DNA of 64,000 nt from positions 1,054,001-1,118,000 of the forward strand of contig OZ123195.1 in NCBI GenBank assembly GCA_964204605.1. The letters run 5' to 3'. A program made the translations under genes and the position numbers. Positions 35,074 to 45,180 of this stretch are shown piece by piece. The stretch is from UBA961 sp014191195. Its GTDB lineage: Bacteria > Bacteroidota > Ignavibacteria > Kapaibacteriales > UBA961. The notes under the pieces were generated by a model. The model was not told the DNA's origin. It made no database searches and saw nothing but the letters and a program-made list of their open reading frames with translations. Position 1 is the first letter of the stretch. Each line of letters opens with the position of its first letter.

Positions 35074-37677
35074 ATGATAAAAAAAAGAATATATATGTCA
35101 AAGTGGGTTCATCAAATTCTTGCACTCTTACTTTTTACAGCAGGGTTTTCACAAGTTATTTCTCAAGATTACCGTCCTTTTTCTAAAGAACAATTAAGAG
35201 AATTTATACCTTCTAATTCTCGTTATGTTAATAGTTTACTTGGGAATTGGGAAAGAAGTGTTGATGGAAATACATGGAAAACAATCAATTTACCCGTATC
35301 AGAAATTGAGAATAAAAGTGTTATTTATAAAAGGCTCATTAAATTTGATAAGAATCAATTATCAACATATAATTGGTTTTTACATTTTTTAGGGATGAAT
35401 GAAGAAGTTGAATTATATATTAACAATAGTTATATAGGGCGATACTTCGGGGGGATGTCACCCGTAAGCATTAGATTGCCTGAAGCCAAGTTACTGACGG
35501 GAATGAATACCATTCAGATCCATATATTGCCATCTCCGGCATCAGCTTCTAGGCATATCTTTTCGCAAAGATCCTATACAGGAATTATTAGAGAAGTTCT
35601 TTTGGTTGGTACGCCTCATGTTTGGGTAGAAGATATACATACTACTGCATCGTTTTCTCAGAATTTTACTTCTTGCGATATAAGAACAAAAGTATTAATT
35701 AAATCTGGTGCAATAGAAAGTTTAGGAGTACAAAATAGTTTTGGGGGAAGCTCTGTTTCCTTAGGAAAGTTACCAATTACCATAGAAACTACTCTTAGAA
35801 AAGTTGGAAGTAATGAAATAGAATCAAGATCAGAGGATAGATATGTAGATATTCAAAGGGATAGATCAATGAATCTGGATGTAAATCTACATATTAATAA
35901 TCCCGATTTATGGTCACCAACATCACCAAATCTATATAGATTAACTGTTAAAATATATCATAATGGAGCTTTAATTGATGACTATTCTGTTCCAATTGGA
36001 TTGTATTCTATGCAATCCGGGTTGGTTGAGAACACATTCATATTAGTATTAAACAATCAACCGTTTAAAGTAAAAGCTGTCGATTATATAGAACATATTC
36101 CAGGTTTAGGGCAAACTATTTCTGCTTTAGATATTCAAAAAGATATACTTGCATTAAAAACATTGGGGATTAATACTATAAGAGTACGTTATGGAATGCC
36201 ACATCCTTACTTAGTTGAACAATGTAATCTAAATGGTATTTTTATTCTATGTGATATGCCTGCATATGATATGCCCAATGGAATAATTGAATCTGACGAA
36301 ATTACGGTGAGAATGAATAATATTGGTTCTAGAATGTTAAGTGCTTATGATAAGCAACCCTGCATTTTGGGCTATGGTTTATCAGACGGATTTCAAGAAG
36401 GATCTTCTCAAACTAAAAAGTTTCATACCTCTCTTATTGGTTTATTTAGAGCAATCAGTAATAAACTATTGTATAAAACCGTTCGATTTGGAAGCAGAGT
36501 CATTGATGAGAAATCATTTGATTTCTTGATATTGAGATCTTCTCCAAGATGGCAACCTGGTGATATTCAAGCAAATGAGATAGAACGATTACGAAAATTA
36601 GCACCCAGTAAGCCAATTTTAGTGCATTTTGGTAAGCCAGTACAACCTAATAATCTTCAAGGATATTCTGATCCCCTTTCGGTTGAATCACAAGCTCAAT
36701 TTATTAGAGACAGTTATAGAACTGCACAGCAAGGGAAAACTGCTGGTATCGTAGTATGGAGTTTTTCCGATTTCATTACCGAACGCTCAATCACAGTTAC
36801 CAATCCAGAAGATCAATATTTATGTACATCTGGTCTAACAGATTTTCAAAGGCAGCCACGTTTAGCATATACGATGTTAAAAGCTTTATTGAATGATGAG
36901 AAAGAACCTTTATTACGATCTGGCTCTGTAAATCAAGATACTCCTTTGATTTTCATTGTACTGGGAATTGTCCTAGGATTAATTCTCTTAATCCTCATGA
37001 CTCGATTTAGGAGATTGAGAGAATATATCATTAGAGCATTGATTAGACCATATAATTTCTATTCAGACATTAGAGATCAAAGAATACTTTCAATAGGACA
37101 AACAATGAGCGTAGCACTTTTAAGTTCTGCTACATTGGGTCTTATTATGTCAACATTTCTTTATGTATTCAGAAGTAGTTTTGGTACTGAATATTTATAT
37201 ATGATTTTTTTACCTTCTGGCTTGCTTAGATCTATTCTAAATGCTATTACTTGGAATCCAAGCTTAGGGGTTTTTATTTTTATAATTGTTGGATTACTAG
37301 CACATGTTTTTGCTGCTGGCATTATTAGAGCAGCTGCTTTTTTTTCCAGAAGTAGAGTATTCTTTTTAGATGCTTTTACAATTTCTGTGTGGTCTGCTTT
37401 ACCCTATATTATCATGTTACCAATCGGTTTAGCATTATACAAAATTCTAGGTGCTGGCAATGCTAATTGGTTAATCATTATCTTATGTATAATGTTTATA
37501 TGGTACTACTACAGAATGTTACGTTCTACAGCAGTTGTGTTTGATGTGCCATCAATGCCAGTTTATTTGGTAGGTAGTGGTATGTTTTTAGTATTAATAT
37601 TATGTATGATCGGATATTTTTCAGCAAATATGAATATTCTAAGTTATATCCAATATTACTTTAGCACTGTTTCATAA
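35074..37677 (+). CDS. GH2-like pseudoenzyme fused to a C-terminal multi-span membrane domain
   Basis: A signal peptide (to ~31) leads into a GH2 sugar-binding jelly roll (~50-180: ELYINNSYIGRYFGG). A beta-sandwich (~185-310) ends in LWSPTSPNLYRL, and a TIM-barrel-like region (~320-600) has NTIRVRYGMPHP. The usual acid/base Asn-Glu site appears as ILGYGLSDGF near 431-440, so Asn-Glu is replaced by Ser-Asp. The nucleophile site reads PILVHFG near 514-520 with no Glu. Hydrolysis is therefore unlikely. After a span at ~624-643 come about five more spans from ~672 to the end that resemble a Yip1-type domain. Binding or sensing a surface sugar is inference. Confidence 0.7.
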   Translation: MIKKRIYMSKWVHQILALLLFTAGFSQVISQDYRPFSKEQLREFIPSNSRYVNSLLGNWERSVDGNTWKTINLPVSEIENKSVIYKRLIKFDKNQLSTYNWFLHFLGMNEEVELYINNSYIGRYFGGMSPVSIRLPEAKLLTGMNTIQIHILPSPASASRHIFSQRSYTGIIREVLLVGTPHVWVEDIHTTASFSQNFTSCDIRTKVLIKSGAIESLGVQNSFGGSSVSLGKLPITIETTLRKVGSNEIESRSEDRYVDIQRDRSMNLDVNLHINNPDLWSPTSPNLYRLTVKIYHNGALIDDYSVPIGLYSMQSGLVENTFILVLNNQPFKVKAVDYIEHIPGLGQTISALDIQKDILALKTLGINTIRVRYGMPHPYLVEQCNLNGIFILCDMPAYDMPNGIIESDEITVRMNNIGSRMLSAYDKQPCILGYGLSDGFQEGSSQTKKFHTSLIGLFRAISNKLLYKTVRFGSRVIDEKSFDFLILRSSPRWQPGDIQANEIERLRKLAPSKPILVHFGKPVQPNNLQGYSDPLSVESQAQFIRDSYRTAQQGKTAGIVVWSFSDFITERSITVTNPEDQYLCTSGLTDFQRQPRLAYTMLKALLNDEKEPLLRSGSVNQDTPLIFIVLGIVLGLILLILMTRFRRLREYIIRALIRPYNFYSDIRDQRILSIGQTMSVALLSSATLGLIMSTFLYVFRSSFGTEYLYMIFLPSGLLRSILNAITWNPSLGVFIFIIVGLLAHVFAAGIIRAAAFFSRSRVFFLDAFTISVWSALPYIIMLPIGLALYKILGAGNANWLIIILCIMFIWYYYRMLRSTAVVFDVPSMPVYLVGSGMFLVLILCMIGYFSANMNILSYIQYYFSTVS

Positions 37678-37704
37678 TAATTAATTACATTTTTTTAGAT
37701 AATG

Positions 37705-38430
37705 TTAATCATGTTTAATAAATGTTGTGCTTGCTGAACTTCCATCATGCTGTGTTGCAAGAATAGTATATAAGCCATTTGATAAATCTGAAATACCTAA
37801 AATCACATACAGTGCATTATCAATAATATATTCTTTTACAAGCTGCCCCTGCAAAGAATATAAACGTAAAGATTTAGTTGTAGAAGGTACATGTGCGGTT
37901 ATCAACTCATTATTCTGAGCAGTAATTGAAAAATCAGAAACACTTATCAGTTCTTTAACTCCAGTTGAAGAATTATTTACTGAAAATGTCAATGTATCTA
38001 CTTTGTCCATGCCTTTCACTTGAAATCCAAATGAAACAAATGCACTTCCAGGAGTTATAGCGCTATCAATATTTTTTTGATACATATCCATTACCATAAC
38101 AGCTTTTTCAGTATTCGCCATAATATTCATTTCTTTTAAATCACCTTTTTTGAAGGTTGAAAGGGTATAACAAGAAGACACATCACAAAATTGGGTAAAT
38201 AACTCATCATACCATGCTGGAGTCATTGTAAGTTCTAATACAGTATAAGAAATACTAAGATTTAAACTAGACATATTCTTGGCATTAACTTTCATAACAA
38301 GTTCTTCTTTATAATCCCAATTTGCTTCGATAGTATTAGGGAAAAAAGAGAAACCTTGAGCAAATATTGATATGTTTGAACTTAGGCTGATAACTAGGAA
38401 AATGACTGCTATTTGTACATAATATTTCAT
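37705..38430 (-). CDS. Secreted protein with T9SS type-A sorting-like C-terminus
   Basis: A 241-aa exported protein. The signal peptide covers about residues 1-25 (VIFLVISLSSNISIFAQG). The middle is a beta-rich domain of unknown family with one cysteine pair (FCDVSSCYTL). The last ~70 residues resemble the T9SS sorting domain: LRLYSLQGQLVKEYIID, LSNGLYTILAT and a final STTFIKHD. It would thus be secreted across the outer membrane and lipid-anchored or released. It converges with the GH2-like gene across 27 bp. Confidence 0.75.
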   Translation of the reverse strand: MKYYVQIAVIFLVISLSSNISIFAQGFSFFPNTIEANWDYKEELVMKVNAKNMSSLNLSISYTVLELTMTPAWYDELFTQFCDVSSCYTLSTFKKGDLKEMNIMANTEKAVMVMDMYQKNIDSAITPGSAFVSFGFQVKGMDKVDTLTFSVNNSSTGVKELISVSDFSITAQNNELITAHVPSTTKSLRLYSLQGQLVKEYIIDNALYVILGISDLSNGLYTILATQHDGSSASTTFIKHD

Positions 38431-38547
38431 GATATTTAAGACTGATGATGAATTGATTTTTTTTTACAAATTAACACATTTTTAAATTGACTGATATTTT
38501 TCAAGTAAATTTTAGCTACATACTCACTTTAACTCTCATATATAATA

Positions 38548-39426
38548 ATGAAAATTAGCGGCTTCACATTTGTCAGAAATGGCTTTAAACTTGGATATCC
38601 TGTCTTAGAATCACTACAAAGTTTATTAGATATTTGTGATGAAGTAGTAATTGCAATTGGGAATTCTGATGATGAAACAGAAGAACGTATTAAAAATCTT
38701 GGCAATCCGAAAATTACCATCATATCGACAATATGGGATGAAACACTGAGAGAAGGTGGAACAATATTAGCGCAACAAACTGATATTGCTTTACAACATT
38801 GTACAGGTGATTGGCTTTTATATTTACAGGCTGATGAAGTACTCCATGAAAAAGATTATGATGTAATCAAACAATATGCTCACAGATTTTTACATCATTC
38901 AACTATAGAAGGTTTGCTTTTTTCCTATTATCATTTTTTTGGAAACTATAATTATATCGGCTCAGGCAGACAATGGTACAGATCTGAAATTAGGATGATT
39001 AAGAATACTGATAGAGTCTTTTCTTGGAGAGATGCGCAAGGGTTTAGGACAAAGGATGCCAATGGAATGAGAAAACTAAAAGTGGCTTCTATACCTGTTT
39101 CTATTTATCATTATGGTTGGGTAAGGAATCCAATAGACTATCTTAAAAAACAAGCAGCATTTCATAAATTATATCATGATGATACCTGGCTAAAAGAATA
39201 TTTACCTAAAAGTGAAGAATTTCCTTCTTGTTATCAATTGGATACTTTTACAGCTACTCATCCCAAAGTAATGACTAATAAAATTCAATCTGATCATCAA
39301 TGGTGCGAACAATTTAACCCTACAATCAGAAAAAAAAGACCTTTTATCGTTTTATTACTTGATATTATAGAAAAGATCACTGGTTATAGAATTGGTGAAT
39401 ACAAGAATTACACTCTCATAGATTAA
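38548..39426 (+). CDS. Glycosyltransferase family 2 protein
   Basis: 292 aa with a GT-A fold. It opens with ISGFTFVRNGFKLGYPVLESL, then EVVIAIGNSDDETEERI and the acidic site LYLQADEVLHEKD near 91-103. A later region has a GRQWYRSEIRMIKN element and a basic C-terminus. Proteins of this type add sugars to lipopolysaccharide core, exopolysaccharide or glycoproteins; donor and acceptor are unknown. It is followed 21 bp later by a family 9 transferase, so the pair likely works in one envelope glycan pathway. Confidence 0.88.
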   Translation: MKISGFTFVRNGFKLGYPVLESLQSLLDICDEVVIAIGNSDDETEERIKNLGNPKITIISTIWDETLREGGTILAQQTDIALQHCTGDWLLYLQADEVLHEKDYDVIKQYAHRFLHHSTIEGLLFSYYHFFGNYNYIGSGRQWYRSEIRMIKNTDRVFSWRDAQGFRTKDANGMRKLKVASIPVSIYHYGWVRNPIDYLKKQAAFHKLYHDDTWLKEYLPKSEEFPSCYQLDTFTATHPKVMTNKIQSDHQWCEQFNPTIRKKRPFIVLLLDIIEKITGYRIGEYKNYTLID

Positions 39427-39447
39427 TCATATAATTATAGAAGTTCT

Positions 39448-40611
39448 ATGGCTACCTGGTTAAAAAATACATATAAACCGCTTGCTCTAAAGTTTACCCC
39501 TTATTTTAGAAAAATCTCTTATGTGATACCTCAGCTTTTATTTAATCCTGTAAAAATACATTTGCCATTGCATTTCAAGCCACATGCAAAGGTATTAATC
39601 ATGCGCCATGATGCTCTTGGTGATATGATTATTACTCTTCCAATTTTTGCATTGATTAAACAATATCATCCACAATTAGAAATCCATGTAGCTTGCACTG
39701 TAAATAACAAGGTATTAATAGAGGATAATCCATATATAGATGCTATACATATTGTCCCTATTTCCCTAGCACATAAGCCTTTAGCTCATATTCAAGATAT
39801 TCTTTCATTAAGAAAGCACTCATTTGATATTATCATTAATTGTTTAACTAGTTCAAGTTCTCAAAATGGTGTATTAGTTAATTTAATTGCTAAGCAAAAC
39901 AGTATAAGAGTTTCAAGTTATGAAGGGGATCAATATGCTTGTTATTATAATGCTCAATCATATAAATCTGCAGATACAATTAATATGTGGGAAAAAATGT
40001 TCGAGCTTATTACCGATGTGCTAGGAATTGATTCTCCACAAGAAGAATTAAGAAAGCCACAATTATTGATTGATTCTTCTTATGAATATTCTGCAAAAAA
40101 GACATTGCAACAATTAGAATTATTTGATAAATCATTTATTGTCATAAACTTATCGGTGCGTCAAAGTAAGAATGCATGTACTTTACAACAATATGAAACT
40201 CTTATTGCAGGGCTAAATAATCTATCTATTCATGTTTTACTTTTGTGGATGCCGGCAGATAAAGCATTAAAAGATCAATTACTTCTCAGTAATTCGCCTT
40301 ATACGCTTGCTTATCCAGAGGGAAGACATTTATTTGAAGTGTGCGAAGTAATCAAAAAAGCGCTGTGGGTTTTTACGCCTGATACTGGAATGATTCATAT
40401 AGCCACAGCTGTTCATACACCCGTTTTTGCTGTGTATCAAGAGAAAGGGACTATAAAACAAGGAGAATGGTGGCCTTATATGGTTCAGTTTAATTATATA
40501 AATTCCCCAAAAGGTGCTTCTATATGTGATATAGAAGCACAAGAAATCTTATCAAAATGCTTAGATTTTCATGAATCTATATTATCACAAATCACCCGTC
40601 CAAGGTCTTAA
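39448..40611 (+). CDS. Glycosyltransferase family 9 (heptosyltransferase-like)
   Basis: 387 aa. The N-terminal domain has the GT9 motif IMRHDALGDMIITLPIF (51-67), and the C-terminal domain has the nucleotide-sugar site VFTPDTGMIHIATAVHTPVFAVY. GT9 enzymes add heptose or related sugars to LPS inner core. It is likely cotranscribed with the upstream GT2. Its last 27 bp overlap the 3' end of the convergent SDR gene, a tight tail-to-tail arrangement. Confidence 0.88.
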   Translation: MATWLKNTYKPLALKFTPYFRKISYVIPQLLFNPVKIHLPLHFKPHAKVLIMRHDALGDMIITLPIFALIKQYHPQLEIHVACTVNNKVLIEDNPYIDAIHIVPISLAHKPLAHIQDILSLRKHSFDIIINCLTSSSSQNGVLVNLIAKQNSIRVSSYEGDQYACYYNAQSYKSADTINMWEKMFELITDVLGIDSPQEELRKPQLLIDSSYEYSAKKTLQQLELFDKSFIVINLSVRQSKNACTLQQYETLIAGLNNLSIHVLLLWMPADKALKDQLLLSNSPYTLAYPEGRHLFEVCEVIKKALWVFTPDTGMIHIATAVHTPVFAVYQEKGTIKQGEWWPYMVQFNYINSPKGASICDIEAQEILSKCLDFHESILSQITRPRS

Positions 40612-41304
40612 TACTAGCTCTTCTATACATAAAGTGTTAGATTCATTTCTGCTTAATTGTAATGCAGATACAACAGACTGTGCGATTTCTTCAGGCTTCA
40701 TCATTCTATGTTTATTCTGCTGTAAAAATTCTTTATCCCAAATCTCTGTTGCTGTAGCGCCAGGTAATACATCAATCACACTAATTCCAAATGGTCTAGC
40801 TTCTATTCTAAAAGATTTCATCATTGCTAATGCGCCAGACTTTGTAGCAGCATAAACAGATGATTGCGTAAAAATAGTTGTTGCTGCAATTGAATGTATA
40901 GTAACCACAAATTTTGGCTTTTTCTCTTGTTTCATTAATGGGAATGCATGTTTCACAGAATAGAAAAGTCCTAAAAGATTTGTTTGTATCATAGAATGAG
41001 CATCTTCTGATGCAATATCCCATAATGATGCAAATGAAGCTACTCCCGCATTATTGATAAGAATATCTATTGTTCCAAATCTCTCTTTGATCGTTTGAAT
41101 ACATCTAATAATATCATCTTCATATTGTATCGAACCTTGAATATCAACTATTCTATCTTTGTATTGTCTAATTAATTCAATCGGTGCACCAGATCTGGAA
41201 AACATACAAACGAATGCATTATGTTGTAAACATAGTTCTGCCATGGCAAGCCCAATTCCTTTACTTGCACCTGTTATAAGAATCACAGCATTATTTAAAT
41301 TCAT
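40585..41304 (-). CDS. Short-chain dehydrogenase/reductase
   Basis: A classical SDR of 239 aa. NAD(P)-binding TGASKGIG is at 11-18 and NNAGVASF near 84-91. The catalytic Ser138 is in IHSIAA, and Tyr151/Lys155 are in the YAATK motif. Arg37 after the second strand (MFSRSGA) suggests NADP preference. The closing part (PGATATEIWDKE) is typical of 3-oxoacyl reductase-like members. The substrate is unknown. ATG 41304 (MNLNNAVILITG) is chosen over the TTG at 41352. It is a single minus-strand gene flanked by plus-strand genes. Confidence 0.92.
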   Translation of the reverse strand: MNLNNAVILITGASKGIGLAMAELCLQHNAFVCMFSRSGAPIELIRQYKDRIVDIQGSIQYEDDIIRCIQTIKERFGTIDILINNAGVASFASLWDIASEDAHSMIQTNLLGLFYSVKHAFPLMKQEKKPKFVVTIHSIAATTIFTQSSVYAATKSGALAMMKSFRIEARPFGISVIDVLPGATATEIWDKEFLQQNKHRMMKPEEIAQSVVSALQLSRNESNTLCIEELVLRPWTGDL

Positions 41305-41399
41305 ATATATCCCAAGAATTATAGTAATCAAGAATAAACACTTATTTTGCAATATACTGTTGTTTTTCTATTTGTGCATTTCTTAAAGTATGAACTAAT

Positions 41400-42467
41400 A
41401 TGATTCTTTTTACTCCTGGGCCTGTTCCATTATCCGAAAAAGTAAAATCATCTTTAACAGATCTTTCATATCAATATTCAAAGCAATACTCTTTTGTATT
41501 ACAAGAAATTGATACTTTATTGCATAGTTTATTTAGTAATTCACATCATATTATTCCATGTATTGGCTCTGGAACTTCAACAATCGAATTGGCAATGCAA
41601 TGGTTAACCAATAAAAATCAGACACAACTTATATTAGTTAATGGAAGATTTTCTGAGCGATGGGTTGCAATGGCTGATTCGCTTAAAATCACAAAACATA
41701 TTTTGCAAGCACATTGGGGTGAATATGTATCAATTGAGGAATTAGAAGCGTATTTACAGACTAATAAGCCTCAATCAATATGGATTACTCATACCGAAAC
41801 TTCTACAGGAATAACTTGTCCACTACAAGAATATATTCATATAATTAAAACATTATCTCCAGACACATTGATTTGTATTGATGCTGTGAGTAGTCTTATG
41901 TGCGAAGAGATACACATGAGTGAGATTGATTGCATTTGTACTGCTTCTCAAAAAGCGTTAGCAGGTCCTCCGGGTATTGGTATTATTTTTTGTAGTGCAC
42001 GCGCATGGGATTATATACAGAAAAAAAAACGCATTGATCCTATTCCTGGCTTATCAAAAGATATAGTAGAAATGTATGATTCTTTCAAGAATAGAATTCC
42101 TTTCTTTACTCCCCCACTGCCAATATTTAGTGGTTTGTATACTTCGCTTCTGGAGATTTCACATGACTTTATTGGATATAAAAAAACATTATATAATCAG
42201 AATATATATCTAAAAAAGGAATTAGGTATAATTTCTAATTATAATGTATCGCTTCATAATGCTGCTGGATTAACTGTTATTAAATGTAAGAATGCAATTG
42301 AAATCAGGAATATATTAGAAAGTAGATATAATATTATGATAGCTCCTGGACAACAATATTGGTCTCAATCTTATATCCGCATTGGACATATGATACCATA
42401 TAATCAATCTGATATCAGTTCATTATTACGAGCATTTAAAGAAATGAAAGTATCTGGTGTATTATGA
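41400..42467 (+). CDS. Class V aminotransferase (alanine-glyoxylate/serine type)
   Basis: A PLP enzyme of 355 aa. It starts LFTPGPVPLSEKV, the family opening, followed by GSGTSTIELAM, HTETSTGITCPLQEY, CIDAVSSLM, and the Schiff-base site ASQKALAGPPG with Lys185. Relatives are alanine-glyoxylate, serine-pyruvate or 2-aminoethylphosphonate transaminases; the window does not decide. It overlaps the RdgB-CMD gene by 4 bp (ATGA), so the two are translationally coupled. The C-terminal part is slightly shorter than usual for AGT (~380 aa). Confidence 0.88.
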   Translation: MILFTPGPVPLSEKVKSSLTDLSYQYSKQYSFVLQEIDTLLHSLFSNSHHIIPCIGSGTSTIELAMQWLTNKNQTQLILVNGRFSERWVAMADSLKITKHILQAHWGEYVSIEELEAYLQTNKPQSIWITHTETSTGITCPLQEYIHIIKTLSPDTLICIDAVSSLMCEEIHMSEIDCICTASQKALAGPPGIGIIFCSARAWDYIQKKKRIDPIPGLSKDIVEMYDSFKNRIPFFTPPLPIFSGLYTSLLEISHDFIGYKKTLYNQNIYLKKELGIISNYNVSLHNAAGLTVIKCKNAIEIRNILESRYNIMIAPGQQYWSQSYIRIGHMIPYNQSDISSLLRAFKEMKVSGVL

Positions 42468-43678
42468 AAGTAATTGTGTTAGCAAGTAATAATACCCATA
42501 AAGTACAAGAGATTCAGTCAATTTTCACTGAATATAATCTTGACATATATATTATCTCACAAAAAGAATTCTTAGGTGATAATAATATAGATATCGAAGA
42601 GACTGGTAGTACTCTGCAAGAAAATGCAATGATAAAGGCAGATGCCATATATTCTCTAACAGGATTACCTGTTCTTGCAGATGATACTGGATTAGAAGTA
42701 TCTTCATTAGATTTTGCTCCTGGCGTATATAGTGCCAGATATGCTGGCGAACATGGCAATGACAGTGCAAATCGCAATAAGCTTTTGATAGCTTTAGCAC
42801 AGAAGACAGATCGAACTGCAAGATTCAGAACGGTATTACATTATAAAGATTCGCATCATTCATTTTCTATTGATGGGATATGTCAGGGCAATATTATTGA
42901 TCAAGAAAGAGGTAATAATGGTTTTGGATATGATTCGCTATTTATACCCATCGAACAATCATTAACATTTGCAGAAATGTCTGATATAAGTAAAAATGAA
43001 ATCAGCCACAGAGCCCTTGCAGCAAAGTCTATGGCATTGCACTTATCAACAATACATAATTCAAATCACATTCCACAAGAGATTATCTATTGCATATTGA
43101 TCTCAGTTTTGGCATCAATGAATAAGGCCGAAGAATTATCTAGATTGTTGCAAAAAGCGTTTGAATATGGATATACATATGATATGATGTATGAAGCATT
43201 ATTACAGGTTTACTTATTTGCTGGATTTCCTGCTACTTTAGAGGCTTTATCAGTTTTACATGAAGTGTATGGATCGCAATCGAATAAAAAGTTAGAAGAA
43301 TATAATGTCGAACTATTTACTCAAAGAGGCAAAGCTACTTGTAAACAGATTTATACTCATGTTTATGATACAATGATGAACAAACTTGACATGATCTCAC
43401 CTGAAATATCAGAATGGATGATCATAGAGGGTTATGGAAAAACTCTTTCTCGGCCTGGATTAAGTTTACAACAAAGAGAATTATGTATTATCGCTATCCT
43501 TGCTGCTGGCAATTGGAAGAATCAATTATACTCTCATATGAGGGGTGCTTTACTACTTGGGATAAAGCCAGCAATTATCAAAGAAACATGTTCATATTTA
43601 TTAATCTATAAACTTATAACAGAATATCATTCTGCTATCGCAATTCTAAGCATACTTACAAAAGATAAAACACAATAG
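42464..43678 (+). CDS. Fusion of RdgB/HAM1 dITP/XTP pyrophosphatase with tandem CMD-like domains
   Basis: Residues 1-195 are a complete RdgB-type nucleotide-pool cleaner: SNNTHKVQEI at 8-17, DDTGLEVSSLDFAPGVYSAR at 73-92, NNGFGYDSLF at 151-160, SHRALA at 181-186. It should hydrolyse dITP/XTP to the monophosphate. Residues ~204-404 match the carboxymuconolactone decarboxylase (CMD) fold twice: VYLFAGFPATLEALSVL at 249-265 and REL-x-IIAIL-x-AGNWKNQLYSHMRGAL at 338-363. The second keeps a His (358) but lacks the peroxidase Cys of AhpD. The frame is continuous, with no internal restart needed. I do not know of a function joining these domains. Confidence 0.85.
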   Translation: MKVIVLASNNTHKVQEIQSIFTEYNLDIYIISQKEFLGDNNIDIEETGSTLQENAMIKADAIYSLTGLPVLADDTGLEVSSLDFAPGVYSARYAGEHGNDSANRNKLLIALAQKTDRTARFRTVLHYKDSHHSFSIDGICQGNIIDQERGNNGFGYDSLFIPIEQSLTFAEMSDISKNEISHRALAAKSMALHLSTIHNSNHIPQEIIYCILISVLASMNKAEELSRLLQKAFEYGYTYDMMYEALLQVYLFAGFPATLEALSVLHEVYGSQSNKKLEEYNVELFTQRGKATCKQIYTHVYDTMMNKLDMISPEISEWMIIEGYGKTLSRPGLSLQQRELCIIAILAAGNWKNQLYSHMRGALLLGIKPAIIKETCSYLLIYKLITEYHSAIAILSILTKDKTQ

Positions 43679-43698
43679 ATTTATACTGATTTATACTT

Positions 43699-45180
43699 AT
43701 GTCCAATCATACCTCATATCTTCAAGAAATTACATATACAAACTCATTCTTTAGTGAGTTAAATCCTCATTTACTTGCCTATACTGCGCATATCATGGGA
43801 TTTGAAATCCCTAATATGCATAAGCCATTTACCTATTGTGAATTAGGATGTGGTAGTGGGTTTTCATTACTTACATATGCTGCAGCAAATCCTCATGGTT
43901 TTTTTATTGGTGTAGATTTCAATACGCATCATATTGTAGAGGCAAAAGAAGCAGCTAAAAAAAGTAATCTTACAAATATTCTGTTTATCGAAAAAAGTAT
44001 TGAAGATATTCATCATGATGTGCCCGATTGTGACTTTATAGTCATGCATGGTGTATATTCTTGGGTTCATACAGATATAAAAAAAGCTATTAGATCATTT
44101 ATAGACAAAAGATTAAAGCCTCAAGGACTTTCCCTCATTAGTTATAATACTTTTCCCGGATGGCATATCTATGCTCCATTACGTATGATGATGCGAGAAT
44201 ATGCATTAGGATTAACAGATAATATGCTTGAAGATGCTGAAGAAGGATTAACGTTTCTAGAGTATGTTAAATCATGTAATACTGAATATTTTCAAGCAGT
44301 TCCATCTGCAGCTTCATTGATAGAAGAGCTATCTAATCAAGATCTTCGATATATAGTGCACGAATATTTTGCAGAACATTGGCAACCGCTTTGGGTTCGG
44401 GAAATGCATGAAGAAATGAAAGAAGCGAATGTTTCATTTGCCGGTACTTTGCCACTTTTTTTAAATTTTGGTGAAATATGTTTACCAGAAGAATTTCAAC
44501 AAATGAATGAACATACAGTTGAACGTACTTCATTTGAAGCATTTAAAGATCTTATGAGAAATACGATGTTTCGTCATGATATTTTTGGTATAACCTATAG
44601 AATACATAATGAAGAATTTCCTGATTTTCCATTTGGTATAGTTAGTCAGTCTAAAGTTGATGTTCACTCTATATCCTTACCAGGCTGCAGAGTAATAAGT
44701 TTAGATGATCATGTTCACAATCAGATTATACATACTTTAGAACAAGGATTTCATACAGTACATCAAATCTATGAGTTTTTACACGGCCATATAAGTAAAG
44801 ATACCATACAAAATGCACTCTTAAATCTAGTAATTGCAGAGCAAATCAAACCATTATCTACTCCTTTTCATCGTATCAAACCTTATACATCTTTAGAACT
44901 ATCGCAACATAATAAATCAGTGCTAGAGCAATCTTTGCATAAAAAGGAATGTGTAGTAGCAAGTCAGGTAAGCGGATCTGGGATTATCATCAATCAAGAT
45001 ACCGCAATATTTCTTTTAGCAACAGGCATGCATGGAATTGACTATGCATCAGAATGGATTTGTGAATGGATGGAATTGCAAGGTTATGATAATAGCTTGC
45101 TTCTAGAATTACAAGTAAAAGCTCAATATTCCACTTTTATGGAAACATTACCATTTTGGATTAAAATGGGAATATTATAG
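43699..45180 (+). CDS. SAM-dependent methyltransferase with regulatory domain (PKMT-like)
   Basis: 493 aa. The class I methyltransferase domain covers ~20-190, with ELGCGSGFSLL at 48-58, GVDFNTHHIVEA and MHGVYSWV. A methyltransferase regulatory domain (PF10119-like) follows at ~200-300, then a winged-helix-like C-terminus (~340-490). This layout is seen in Rickettsia PKMT1/2, which methylate outer membrane protein lysines, and in related proteins. The target here is unknown. It starts 20 bp after the RdgB-CMD gene and may share its transcript. Confidence 0.85.
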   Translation: MSNHTSYLQEITYTNSFFSELNPHLLAYTAHIMGFEIPNMHKPFTYCELGCGSGFSLLTYAAANPHGFFIGVDFNTHHIVEAKEAAKKSNLTNILFIEKSIEDIHHDVPDCDFIVMHGVYSWVHTDIKKAIRSFIDKRLKPQGLSLISYNTFPGWHIYAPLRMMMREYALGLTDNMLEDAEEGLTFLEYVKSCNTEYFQAVPSAASLIEELSNQDLRYIVHEYFAEHWQPLWVREMHEEMKEANVSFAGTLPLFLNFGEICLPEEFQQMNEHTVERTSFEAFKDLMRNTMFRHDIFGITYRIHNEEFPDFPFGIVSQSKVDVHSISLPGCRVISLDDHVHNQIIHTLEQGFHTVHQIYEFLHGHISKDTIQNALLNLVIAEQIKPLSTPFHRIKPYTSLELSQHNKSVLEQSLHKKECVVASQVSGSGIIINQDTAIFLLATGMHGIDYASEWICEWMELQGYDNSLLLELQVKAQYSTFMETLPFWIKMGIL

